Assembly (NCBI RefSeq): GCF_000332995.1
Contig: NZ_BANS01000014.1
Coordinates: 124,001 to 188,000, forward strand
Source of the DNA: Gordonia amicalis NBRC 100051 = JCM 11271
GTDB taxonomy: Bacteria; Actinomycetota; Actinomycetes; Mycobacteriales; Mycobacteriaceae
Reading direction: 5' to 3'
DNA length: 64,000 bases
Made by a program: the position numbers and the translations under genes. This document shows positions 56,553 to 64,000 of the stretch, piece by piece; within the stretch, counting starts at the first letter, position 1, and the number at the start of each line of letters is the position of its first letter. The notes below the pieces were generated by a model. It worked only from the letters and a program-made list of their open reading frames with translations. It was not told the origin of the DNA and searched no databases.

Positions 56553-57818
56553 TCAGCGCAGCGTCGACAGAGCCCGGGCGCGTCTGTCGGCACCGATCGT
56601 CTCGTCGACGACGACCATGGCCACCGGCGCGAGCGTGGCGACCGCGATCGCGATGATCACCGACATCCCCGCCGCGCACAGGATCATCGCCGCCGCCAGG
56701 ACTCCGACGACCGCAACCGATTGAATCATCGTGGCCGCGTTGGCTCCCAGCAGGTGAGCGGCCAGCACGACGACGCCCAGACAGTAGACCGCCAGGGGCG
56801 CGACGACCGCGGCGACGACCACCTCGTCGCCGACCACCGCGTGATGTTTGAGATACAGCGCGGACAGGTGGAGACCCACGCCCACCCCGACGGCCGACAT
56901 GAGCAGGACGATGTGTCCGTATCCCCAGGGAAAAGCCTTGTCGCGCCGGATGTGCAACACGGTGCCGCTCGGCACCGCGCTGTAGATCCACCACATCGCG
57001 AAGGTGGCGGTCATCGTCGTGAAACCGAGAACCGCTGTGTCCAGCGTCCAGCCGAACTGCGCCACCTGCGCGCCCAGCAGCGTGACCACTCCGACCACGC
57101 CCTCGCCGAGGGTGACGATCGTCAACAGCATGTACCGCTCGGCGATGTGATGAGCATGCCACGGCGTTCCGTCGGTGCGGTTCTCGGCGATCACCGGCCC
57201 GGTCATCTCGATCAGGACACCGATGAGCATGCCGGCGACCGTCCACGGCAGCGACAGCTCGGAGAGGAGGACGAGTACCCACCAGAGCTGCGCGATCACC
57301 GTGGCGGCCGCATAGATGAGACACGCCCGACGATGCCGTTCGCTCTGTGCGGCCGCACGTAGCCACTGGATGACCATGCCGACGCGCATGACGATATAGC
57401 CGAGGACCAGCACCCGGTTGTCGATGTCCCCGCCGTGCGCGACGGAATCGAACACGGCCGGCATACCCACCGCGATGATCGCGACCCCCACCATCTGGAT
57501 GAGGGTCACGAGCCGGAACACCCAGTCGTCGGTGTCGAAGGCCGAGGCGAACCACGCGAAGTTGATCCAGGCCCAGATCGCCGAGAACGTGCAGAGAAAG
57601 AAGCCGATGAACGCCGCGGCATAGTGCGCCTCGGCGAACTGGTGTCCCGCGAGGGTCGTCGCGACGGAGAAGCCGACCACGAAGACCAGGTCGTAGAACA
57701 ACTCGAGGCCGGTCGCGACCCGCCCGTCCTGGTGCGGGTCGCGACCGGTCATCCGAGTCAGTCGAGATCGTGAGCGAGTGTGCGCGCCCGTCGGCGCCGT
57801 CGTATCCCCCGTTGTCAC
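56553..57818 (-). CDS. LtrA-family (low temperature requirement A) membrane protein
   Basis: 421 residues from GTG 57818; an ATG at 57752 would remove 22 residues. Twelve or so hydrophobic helices. LtrA hallmarks: RVATGLELFYDLVFVVGFSV, AWINFAWFASAFDTDDWVFR, HHIAERYMLLTIVTLGEGVV and AMWWIYSAVPSGTVLHIRRD. Role unknown; the family is named for a Listeria cold-sensitive mutant. It is separate from the GT39 gene, which has its own hairpin. Confidence 0.85.
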   Translation of the reverse strand: MTTGDTTAPTGAHTRSRSRLTRMTGRDPHQDGRVATGLELFYDLVFVVGFSVATTLAGHQFAEAHYAAAFIGFFLCTFSAIWAWINFAWFASAFDTDDWVFRLVTLIQMVGVAIIAVGMPAVFDSVAHGGDIDNRVLVLGYIVMRVGMVIQWLRAAAQSERHRRACLIYAAATVIAQLWWVLVLLSELSLPWTVAGMLIGVLIEMTGPVIAENRTDGTPWHAHHIAERYMLLTIVTLGEGVVGVVTLLGAQVAQFGWTLDTAVLGFTTMTATFAMWWIYSAVPSGTVLHIRRDKAFPWGYGHIVLLMSAVGVGVGLHLSALYLKHHAVVGDEVVVAAVVAPLAVYCLGVVVLAAHLLGANAATMIQSVAVVGVLAAAMILCAAGMSVIIAIAVATLAPVAMVVVDETIGADRRARALSTLR

Positions 57819-57848
57819 ACCGGAGACTCTAGGCGCCCCACGTCGCCG

Positions 57849-57881
57849 CACGAGGGGAACACCGTCAGCGTTCCCCTCGTG
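57849..57881. terminator. Hairpin after GT39 gene
   Basis: CACGAGGGGAAC (57849-57860) and GTTCCCCTCGTG (57870-57881) form a perfect 12-base stem with a 9-base loop, just past the stop of the minus-strand GT39 gene. No T-run follows. Confidence 0.65.
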
Positions 57882-57889
57882 GGCGATGC

Positions 57890-59854
57890 TCAGCTCGTCG
57901 GCTGGGTCAGGTCGTACATCGTGGTGCCGTCGACGGTGACGGGAGTGAAGTTGTCCTGAACCCACGTGCTGATCTGCGACGACGGCTGTGATGAGCCGCC
58001 GGCCATCCCGGGAGCGCCGGCGCCCGGCCCACCGCCACCGATGAAGTAGTGGATCTCCCTGGCGGCGACCAGCTTCTGGAACTCGGCGAGAGTCGGCGAC
58101 GGATCGCTGCCGTTGAACCCGCCGATCGGCATCACCGAGTGGCCGGTCTCGAGCTGGTAGCCCGAGGCGGACTGCGAGCCGACCGCGGCGGCGACCCACG
58201 TGTAGTCGTCGGCGTCGGCGATGAGCTTGTCGACGACGGCCTGCGTCGGTGTGGAACCGCGCAGGAGCCCACCCGGCCCGTCGCCGCCGCGACCGCCGGG
58301 CATGCCCGGGCCACCGCGACCACCCGGACCGAACCCGCCCGCGACCGCCGGACCGGCGGTGATGATCGACCCGCTCTTCTCGGCCGTGACCGTGTCGACG
58401 GTGTATGCGACCGGCCCGGCCAGGCCCGCGATGACCGCGCCGCTCAACGCTGCCGCGGCGACAACCCGTATCCGGGCGAACACCATGGCCACCGCGGCCA
58501 GGAGGCCGACGATGAGGACCGCGTAGCGCAGCCACGGAACGAAGTCGGGCGTCCGGTCGAGCAGTACGAAGCCCCAGATCGCGGTGATCGCCACCGAGGC
58601 ACCCAGTGCGAGGCGCACCCACAGGCGGTCCCGATGCGACCAGCAGACGGCACCGCCTGCCGCGACGACCGCGGCCACCGCCGGCGCCAGAGCCGCCGTG
58701 TAGTACTGGTGGAAGATGCCGGCCATGAAACTGAAGACACCCATCGTGACCAGCAGCCACAGACCCCAGACCGACAGATACGCGCGGCGCGGATCGGTGC
58801 GTCGGGCCTTGCCGATGAGCACGAGGGCCACGATCGCGAGCACGAGACCGGCCGGGATCAGCCACGCGATCTGACCGCCCTGCGCGGGTTCGAACATCCG
58901 CAGCCAGCCGGTCTCACCCCATGCGCCGCCGCGGCCCCCACCGGGCCCGCCCATGCCCTCCAGTGCACCCATGCCGTGACCACGACCGGGAACCACGGCC
59001 CCGGTCTCGTCACCGTTGAGCCTGCCGAGACCGTTGTAACCCAGTGTCAGTTCGAGGATCGAGTTGTTCTGTGACCCACCGATGTACGGCCGCGACGACG
59101 CGGGCCAGAGCTCGACGGCGAGAATCCACCAGCCGGCACTGACGATCATCGCACCGAGGGCGGCGAACAACTGACCCAGGCGACGGGGCCAGCCACCGGG
59201 ACCGAAGGCGAGATAGGTGACCGACAGCGCGGGCACGATGAGGGTCACCTGCAACTGCTTGGTGAGGAATCCGAATCCGACCAACACGCCCGTGAGGATC
59301 AGCCACCGCCAACGACCGTCGTCGACCGCCTTCATCAGCGACCAGACGGCCGCGATCATCAGCAGGATGAGCAGCGCCTCGGGATTGTCGAAGCGGAACA
59401 TCAGCGCCGCGACGGGTGTCGTCGCCAGTACCCCGCCCGCAAGGATTCCGGCCCGGTGACCGAAGTACTTCCGTGTGATCAGGTACAACAGGGCGACCGA
59501 TGCCACGCCCATCAGGGCCTCGGGCACCAGGATTGACCATGAGTTGACGCCGAAGAGACGCGCACTCAGACCCGGAATCCACAGCGAGGCAGGAGGTTTG
59601 TCGACGGTGATCGAGTTCGCCATGTCCGACGACCCGAAGAACCACGCCTTCCACGACTCCGACCCGGCCTGGATGGCCGCCGAGTAGAAGGAGTTCGCCC
59701 AACCGTTGATCGAGAGATTCCAGAGGTAGAGGACCCCGGTTCCGATCAGCAGTGCGGCCAGCGAGAGGCGTTCCCGCAGAACGGTCCTCGCCGGGGGCGA
59801 CGCCGGTTCGGGCGCAGGGGACGTCACACGTGCGTCGATGGTCGATGTCGTCAT
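57890..59854 (-). CDS. GT39-family (PMT/ArnT-like) membrane glycosyltransferase
   Basis: 654 residues, about eleven to twelve helices. The first extracytoplasmic loop NGWANSFYSAAIQAGSESWK followed by SITVDKPPASLWI (Asp-Lys-Pro-Pro) is the GT39/ArnT catalytic pattern. The second large loop is Gly-rich (MGALEGMGGPGGGRGGAWG) and a third has GGRGGPGMPGGRGG, low-complexity inserts. The C-terminal periplasmic part includes SVMPIGGFNGSDPSPTLAEF and FTPVTVDGTTMYDL. It takes sugars from polyprenyl-phosphate donors. It overlaps the GT2-GtrA gene by 4 bases. Confidence 0.88.
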   Translation of the reverse strand: MTTSTIDARVTSPAPEPASPPARTVLRERLSLAALLIGTGVLYLWNLSINGWANSFYSAAIQAGSESWKAWFFGSSDMANSITVDKPPASLWIPGLSARLFGVNSWSILVPEALMGVASVALLYLITRKYFGHRAGILAGGVLATTPVAALMFRFDNPEALLILLMIAAVWSLMKAVDDGRWRWLILTGVLVGFGFLTKQLQVTLIVPALSVTYLAFGPGGWPRRLGQLFAALGAMIVSAGWWILAVELWPASSRPYIGGSQNNSILELTLGYNGLGRLNGDETGAVVPGRGHGMGALEGMGGPGGGRGGAWGETGWLRMFEPAQGGQIAWLIPAGLVLAIVALVLIGKARRTDPRRAYLSVWGLWLLVTMGVFSFMAGIFHQYYTAALAPAVAAVVAAGGAVCWSHRDRLWVRLALGASVAITAIWGFVLLDRTPDFVPWLRYAVLIVGLLAAVAMVFARIRVVAAAALSGAVIAGLAGPVAYTVDTVTAEKSGSIITAGPAVAGGFGPGGRGGPGMPGGRGGDGPGGLLRGSTPTQAVVDKLIADADDYTWVAAAVGSQSASGYQLETGHSVMPIGGFNGSDPSPTLAEFQKLVAAREIHYFIGGGGPGAGAPGMAGGSSQPSSQISTWVQDNFTPVTVDGTTMYDLTQPTS

Positions 59855-61104
59855 GCTGCAGCCTCCGATGTCTTGCGGAACACCCAGCGGAGACCGACGA
59901 ACCGGGTGAGCGTGGCCACCAGGTTCGCGATCACCAGGATGATCAGTTCGATGTGTTTGGTCGCGTCCGGCGCGACGGTGTGCAGCAACAACAACGAGCC
60001 TGCGGTGACCAGCCAGCCGAACACGAACACCCCGAGCCCGAAGAGCTGGTGTCGCAGGGCATTGTCACGGCCGCGCACCCCGAAGCTGAACCTGCGGTTG
60101 GCGGCGGTGTTGAGAACGGCGGTGATCGCCAGGGCGACCAGGTTCGACACCTGTGCACCCAGGAAGGAATGCAGCGCCAGGAACAGCACCGCGAAGGCGA
60201 CGGTCGACGCCACGCCCACCACGCAGAACCGCGCGAGCTGGCCGACCAACCCCTTGGGCACGCCGTCGATCTGGGGTCCGGCCGCACGGTCGCGACCGAT
60301 GGAGGCGCGGAGCTGGGCGATCGGCAACCGACCCATCGCCAGCGCGAGACCGACTCGCGCACAGCCCTTCAGGTCGGCGAGTGCGGTGGGCATGATGTCG
60401 ACGGTGCTGCCCGGGTCGTCGATCCAGTCGACCGGGATCTCCGCGATCCGCAGCCCGATCTGTTCGGCGAGCACGAGCAGCTCGGTGTCGAAGAACCAAC
60501 CGGTGTCGGCGACGAATGGCAGCAACTCGCGGGCGATGTCGGCGCGCATGGCCTTGAACCCGCACTGCGCGTCGGAGAACCGGGCGCCCATCGCCGTCCG
60601 GAGGATGAGGTTGTACGACCGGGAGATGAACTCCCGCTTGGGTCCGCGGACGACACGCGACGACCGGCTGAGCCGGGTGCCGATCGCGATGTCGGAGTGC
60701 TTCGACACCAGCGGCGCGATGAGCGGCATCAGCGCGTTGAGGTCGGTGGAGAGGTCGACATCGCAGTAGGCGACGATCTCGGCGTCGCTGCGCTGCCACA
60801 CCGCGTTCAGCGCACGGCCACGGCCCTTCTCGTCGAGGTGGACGACGCGGACGCCGTCGAGTTCGTCGACGAGACCGACGGCGATCGCGAGGGTGTCGTC
60901 GGTGCTGGCGTTGTCGGCGACGGCGATGCGGGCCGGATACGGCACGTGCCGACGCAGATGGTCGGCGAGCCGGCGCACCGACGACGCGAGGTCGGTCTGT
61001 TCGTTGTAGACGGGGACGACGATGTCGAGGACCGGGGTCGACACCGAACTGTCGGCGAGGGTGTACACCGGCGCCGTTGCGCCCGGCGGTGCTTGCGAAA
61101 TCAT
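59851..61104 (-). CDS. GT2-GtrA fusion (polyprenyl-phosphate glycosyltransferase)
   Basis: 417 residues from ATG 61104. Residues about 25-245 are a DPM1-like GT2 domain (LDIVVPVYNEQTDLASSVRR; AYCDVDLSTDLNALMPLI with the DxD motif; DAQCGFKAMRADIARELLP). Residues about 285-405 are a four-helix GtrA domain (ARFCVVGVASTVAFAVLFLA; AVLNTAANRRFSFGVRGR). It probably makes and flips a polyprenyl-phosphate sugar used by the coupled GT39 enzyme (ATGA overlap). Confidence 0.9.
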   Translation of the reverse strand: MISQAPPGATAPVYTLADSSVSTPVLDIVVPVYNEQTDLASSVRRLADHLRRHVPYPARIAVADNASTDDTLAIAVGLVDELDGVRVVHLDEKGRGRALNAVWQRSDAEIVAYCDVDLSTDLNALMPLIAPLVSKHSDIAIGTRLSRSSRVVRGPKREFISRSYNLILRTAMGARFSDAQCGFKAMRADIARELLPFVADTGWFFDTELLVLAEQIGLRIAEIPVDWIDDPGSTVDIMPTALADLKGCARVGLALAMGRLPIAQLRASIGRDRAAGPQIDGVPKGLVGQLARFCVVGVASTVAFAVLFLALHSFLGAQVSNLVALAITAVLNTAANRRFSFGVRGRDNALRHQLFGLGVFVFGWLVTAGSLLLLHTVAPDATKHIELIILVIANLVATLTRFVGLRWVFRKTSEAAA

Positions 61105-61209
61105 GGGGACAACGATCTGCCCCCACCCTCGAACCAGTCTGGAACCCGGCTGGCAGGTTGCTGTGAACCGACGATCCCTGCTGTCGGGTGTCGCCACTAC
61201 ATTGGGGTC

Positions 61210-63321
61210 ATGGTTGCCACCCTCTCCCCGGACCAGCTGACCGCCGCCAACCGCGTGATCACCAGCCTGGCCGGTGAGGGCGCCCGGCTGCGCGAGGACC
61301 AGCTGCGAGCGGTGTCCGCGCTGGCCGGCGGTGAGCCCGGCACTCACGGCGCGCGGGTCCTGGTGGTCCAGGCGACCGGGTGGGGCAAATCGGCCGTCTA
61401 CTGGTCGGCCACCGCGATCATCCGTGCCGGCGGCGGCGGACCGACGCTCATCGTCTCCCCGCTGCTGTCGCTCATGCGCGACCAGGTGACCGCGGCGGCT
61501 CGCGGCGGTCTGTCCGCGGCGACGCTGAACTCGTCGAATGTCGACGAGTGGTCGGCGATCGAGGCACAGCTGCGGGCGGGCGAGCTCGACGTCCTGCTCG
61601 TCTCCCCGGAACGCCTCGCGAATCCCGGCTTCGGACGTCGTGTGCTCGACGCCCTGGCCGGCAACCTCGGTCTGTTGGTGATCGACGAGGCGCACGCGGT
61701 CTCGGACTGGGGTCACGACTTCCGGCCGGACTACCGCCGCGTCGCCGACGTGCTGCGCTCGGTCAACCCGACGACGCCGGTCCTGGCGACCACCGCCACC
61801 GCCAACGCCCGCGTCACCGAGGACGTCGCCGCGCAGCTCGACTCCGGTTCCGACGCGCCGACGCTCGTCCTCCGCGGACCGCTGGCCCGTAAGTCGTTGC
61901 ACCTCAACGTTCTCGACGGGCTCTCGCCCGTGCAGCGGTACGGCTGGGTGGCGCAGGCCCTCCCCCATCTCCCGGGTTCGGGCATCGTCTACGTCCTCAC
62001 CGTCGCCGATGCCGACCGGCTCGTCGAGGCCATCCGTGCGGTGCACGGCAACTCCGTCGAAGTCGCCGCGTACACCGGTCAGCTCGACGCCGACCGCCGG
62101 CACGAACTCGAAGATGCATTGCTGCACAACAAGGTCAAGGCACTGGTGGCGACCTCTGCCCTGGGGATGGGCTACGACAAACCCGACCTCGGCTTCGTCG
62201 TGCACGTCGGTTCACCGCCGTCGCCGGTCTCGTACTACCAGCAGGTCGGCCGCGCCGGGCGCGCCCTCGACGATGCCGTGGTGATGCTCCTGGCGTCGCA
62301 GACCGACGACCGGATCTGGGAACACTTCGCCACCGCCACGATCCCCGATCCCGACAAGATGCGTGACCTCCTGGCCGCACTGGAGGCCGCCGACGAGCCG
62401 CAGTCGGTCATCCAACTCGAGGCGGCCACACGCTTCCGCCGCACGCGAATCGAGTTGATGCTCAAGCAACTCGCGGTCGACGGCGTCACCGACCGCACCC
62501 CCGACGGTTGGGTCGCCACCGGCAAACCCTGGACCTACGACGCCGCCCACTACGACGGCGTGCTCGCCGTCCGCCGCCGCGAGGCCGACATCATGCGCGA
62601 CTACATCGCGGGGCGCACATGCCTGATGCGCCTGCTGACCGAATCGCTCGACGACCCGCAGGCCGCCGACTGCGGCCGCTGTTCGGTGTGCCGAGGCGCG
62701 CTGAGTGAGGGACTACCCGACACCGTGGACACCGAGGTCGTCCGCACCGTCACGTCGACGCTGCGCCGCAAGGCCTCGACCCTCGACCCGAGGAAGATGT
62801 GGCCGGGAGGCGAATTCGGCCGTCGCGGAAGGATTCCCGCCGACCTCCTCGCCCAGCCAGGCCGCGTCCTGGCCCACGCCGATGCGCCCGAGTGGGTGGA
62901 GGTGCTGGCCGCCGCCCGCAGCGGCGACGAACGCGCACTCGGCGAACTCGGCGACGCAGCGGTCGCGACGCTGTCGGCGTGGGTGCGCGAGACGGGGGTC
63001 CGCGCCGATGTCATCGTGTCACTGCGCCTGACCGGCACGAACCTGGCCGAGACGCTGGCCGAACACCTGCGCGCGGTCGGGAAACGCGGCGGCGGGACCT
63101 TCCCCGTCCGTCTGGGCGATCCGCCGGCCGATGCGACCGGCGCGGTCGAAGCCGCGTATTGGCGCGATCACCTCGGTGATCCGCCCGAGGTCGCCGGCCA
63201 GAACGTGATGCTCGTCGTGGATGCCAACAGCTCCGGTTGGCCGATCACCCTGGCCGCCGCAGCGCTCCGCGAGGCCGGCGCAAACGCGGTGCTGCCGTTG
63301 CTGATCCACCGGACGGTGTGA
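61210..63321 (+). CDS. RecQ-like helicase with PRTase-like C-terminus
   Basis: 703 residues from ATG 61210. Motifs: LVVQATGWGKSAVYW (I), LIVSPLLSLMRDQV (Ia), LLVIDEAHAVSDWGHDFRPD (II), VLATTATANARV (III), IVYVLTVADADRLVEAI (IV), VATSALGMGYDKPDLGFVVH (V) and YYQQVGRAGRALDD (VI). The zinc region is CLMRLLTESLDDPQAADCGR then CSVC. About the last 110 residues (VMLVVDANSSGWPITLAAAA, LREAGANAVLPLLIH) look like a phosphoribosyltransferase fold, as in a known actinobacterial RecQ-like group. No HRDC domain. A repair or unwinding role is probable. Confidence 0.85.
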   Translation: MVATLSPDQLTAANRVITSLAGEGARLREDQLRAVSALAGGEPGTHGARVLVVQATGWGKSAVYWSATAIIRAGGGGPTLIVSPLLSLMRDQVTAAARGGLSAATLNSSNVDEWSAIEAQLRAGELDVLLVSPERLANPGFGRRVLDALAGNLGLLVIDEAHAVSDWGHDFRPDYRRVADVLRSVNPTTPVLATTATANARVTEDVAAQLDSGSDAPTLVLRGPLARKSLHLNVLDGLSPVQRYGWVAQALPHLPGSGIVYVLTVADADRLVEAIRAVHGNSVEVAAYTGQLDADRRHELEDALLHNKVKALVATSALGMGYDKPDLGFVVHVGSPPSPVSYYQQVGRAGRALDDAVVMLLASQTDDRIWEHFATATIPDPDKMRDLLAALEAADEPQSVIQLEAATRFRRTRIELMLKQLAVDGVTDRTPDGWVATGKPWTYDAAHYDGVLAVRRREADIMRDYIAGRTCLMRLLTESLDDPQAADCGRCSVCRGALSEGLPDTVDTEVVRTVTSTLRRKASTLDPRKMWPGGEFGRRGRIPADLLAQPGRVLAHADAPEWVEVLAAARSGDERALGELGDAAVATLSAWVRETGVRADVIVSLRLTGTNLAETLAEHLRAVGKRGGGTFPVRLGDPPADATGAVEAAYWRDHLGDPPEVAGQNVMLVVDANSSGWPITLAAAALREAGANAVLPLLIHRTV

Positions 63322-63345
63322 GTCGCGGGTCCGACGCTCCCCTGG

Positions 63346-64000
63346 TTACCGGCCCAACGCGAGCACCTCGTCGAATCCGTCCGCGAGGCATGCGTGGAAG
63401 ATGTCGACGTCCTCGATTGCACCGGTGTCCACGTCGATGCCCAGTTCGCAGGTGTCGACGTAGGTGAGGAGGGTGACGTTGACCGCTGCCCCGATGGTGG
63501 GGCCGAACGCGTACTGAGCTCGCAGCCGAGCGCCACCGAGGTAGACCGGCACCGGGATACCGGGAACGTCGCTGCACAGAAAGTCGACGTGACGCAGGAC
63601 CGACCCGATGTACCAGCGCGGCATCAGGTTCATCGCACCGGCGATGAGCTGGGTGTACGGCAGCGAGCGCTCATTGCGGACACGTGCGGTCCGGCGGTGG
63701 ATCTGCGCGATCCGCCGTGCCGGATCGACTTCTGCGCCAGGCACATCGAATCTCATCAAGGTGATCCGGTTGCCACCGGGGGCGTCCTCCTCGGTCCGCA
63801 GACTCACCGGCATGCACAGGTGGAGGTCGCCGACCTCGGCGCCGTGCTTCTCGTGGTACAGACGGAGCCCGCCGAGGACGCCGGCGACGAACGCGTCGTT
63901 GAGTGAACCACCGCCACGATGCCCGGCGTCGCGTAGTTGCCGCAGCGGAACCTCGTGGACGGCGAGATGCCGGACCAATGACCGGTCGGTCATCAGCGGC
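63346..64000 (-). CDS. WS/DGAT acyltransferase, C-terminal part
   Basis: The frame runs to the window edge and continues beyond base 64000, so the start is not visible. The C-terminal 215 residues match the DUF1298 half of wax ester synthase/diacylglycerol acyltransferases: VPLRQLRDAGHRGGGSLNDA, LHLCMPVSLRTEEDAPGGNR, FLCSDVPGIPVPVYLGGARL, IGAAVNVTLLTYVDTCELGI and FHACLADGFDEVLALGR. The HHxxxDG motif must lie in the missing half. It makes triacylglycerol or wax esters for storage. Confidence 0.88.
   Translation of the reverse strand, partial: PLMTDRSLVRHLAVHEVPLRQLRDAGHRGGGSLNDAFVAGVLGGLRLYHEKHGAEVGDLHLCMPVSLRTEEDAPGGNRITLMRFDVPGAEVDPARRIAQIHRRTARVRNERSLPYTQLIAGAMNLMPRWYIGSVLRHVDFLCSDVPGIPVPVYLGGARLRAQYAFGPTIGAAVNVTLLTYVDTCELGIDVDTGAIEDVDIFHACLADGFDEVLALGR

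Noticed and set aside
57819-58865. Open frame extending the LtrA gene upstream
   Set aside because: It is a shadow of the GT39 gene with Arg/Gly-rich random composition.
59752-61209. Long open frame running into the RecQ gene from upstream
   Set aside because: It is antisense to the GT2-GtrA and GT39 genes and has no family pattern; the helicase starts at ATG 61210.

Overview
The window is high-GC actinobacterial chromosome from a mycolic-acid-containing member of the Mycobacteriales. Gordonia is the best guess, with Rhodococcus or Dietzia possible. Reasons: an antigen-85-type mycolyltransferase, a KstR-controlled steroid cluster, a 13E12-type DUF222/HNH protein, ClpC1, and a purine block whose gene order recalls the purD-purB-purC-ptrB-emrB-purS-purQ-pepC stretch of Mycobacterium tuberculosis. 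Almost all long ORFs opposite real genes are GC-codon shadows. I saw no rRNA, tRNA, CRISPR array, insertion sequence or prophage.

1-8.2 kb is a compact steroid side-chain degradation cluster: a partial fadD, ltp2, chsH1, chsH2, fadE29 and fadE28 with 1-4 nt overlaps or gaps, then fadE34, and divergent kstR. Two perfect KstR boxes flank fadE34. 8.2-11.4 kb carries a MaoC hydratase, a mycolyltransferase, an HSD10-like SDR and a crotonase. A long perfect inverted repeat (11.59-11.65 kb) separates these from an uncharacterised CoA-dependent set: a crotonase with an N-terminal extension, a CaiB-like CoA-transferase that looks circularly permuted, and an amidohydrolase. An SDR, an alpha/beta hydrolase and an MFS exporter follow.

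18.4-21.6 kb has an 83-residue acidic protein with DxDxDG-like repeats, a secreted LVIVD-repeat protein translationally coupled to a DUF305 protein behind a CRP/GlxR-like palindrome, and an HNH nuclease. 21.9-31.9 kb is marked by gene decay. A crotonase gene is broken by three frameshifts, and all three genes of a choline/glycine-betaine operon (betT, betB, betA) carry a lesion, while clpC and a glyoxalase gene between them are intact.

31.9-39.9 kb contains a TetR regulator divergent from a hydrolase with an Asp nucleophile, an ECF sigma factor coupled to a triple-VOC protein, a DUF222/HNH protein, a DUF1772 membrane protein, a membrane-anchored beta-propeller and a secreted lytic transglycosylase. 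39.9-56.5 kb is the purine block (purS-purQ-pepC, purC-ptrB, purB, purD). It also holds a Gpx peroxidase, a MarR/MFS efflux pair, a SelW-like protein, an uncharacterised membrane protein behind a possibly structured leader, a TetR regulator, and a persulfide-type CsoR-family repressor with a perfect operator and a DUF302 partner. 56.5-64 kb ends with an LtrA-like membrane protein, a GT2-GtrA/GT39 envelope glycosylation pair, an actinobacterial RecQ-like helicase with a phosphoribosyltransferase-like tail, and the C-terminus of a WS/DGAT acyltransferase.
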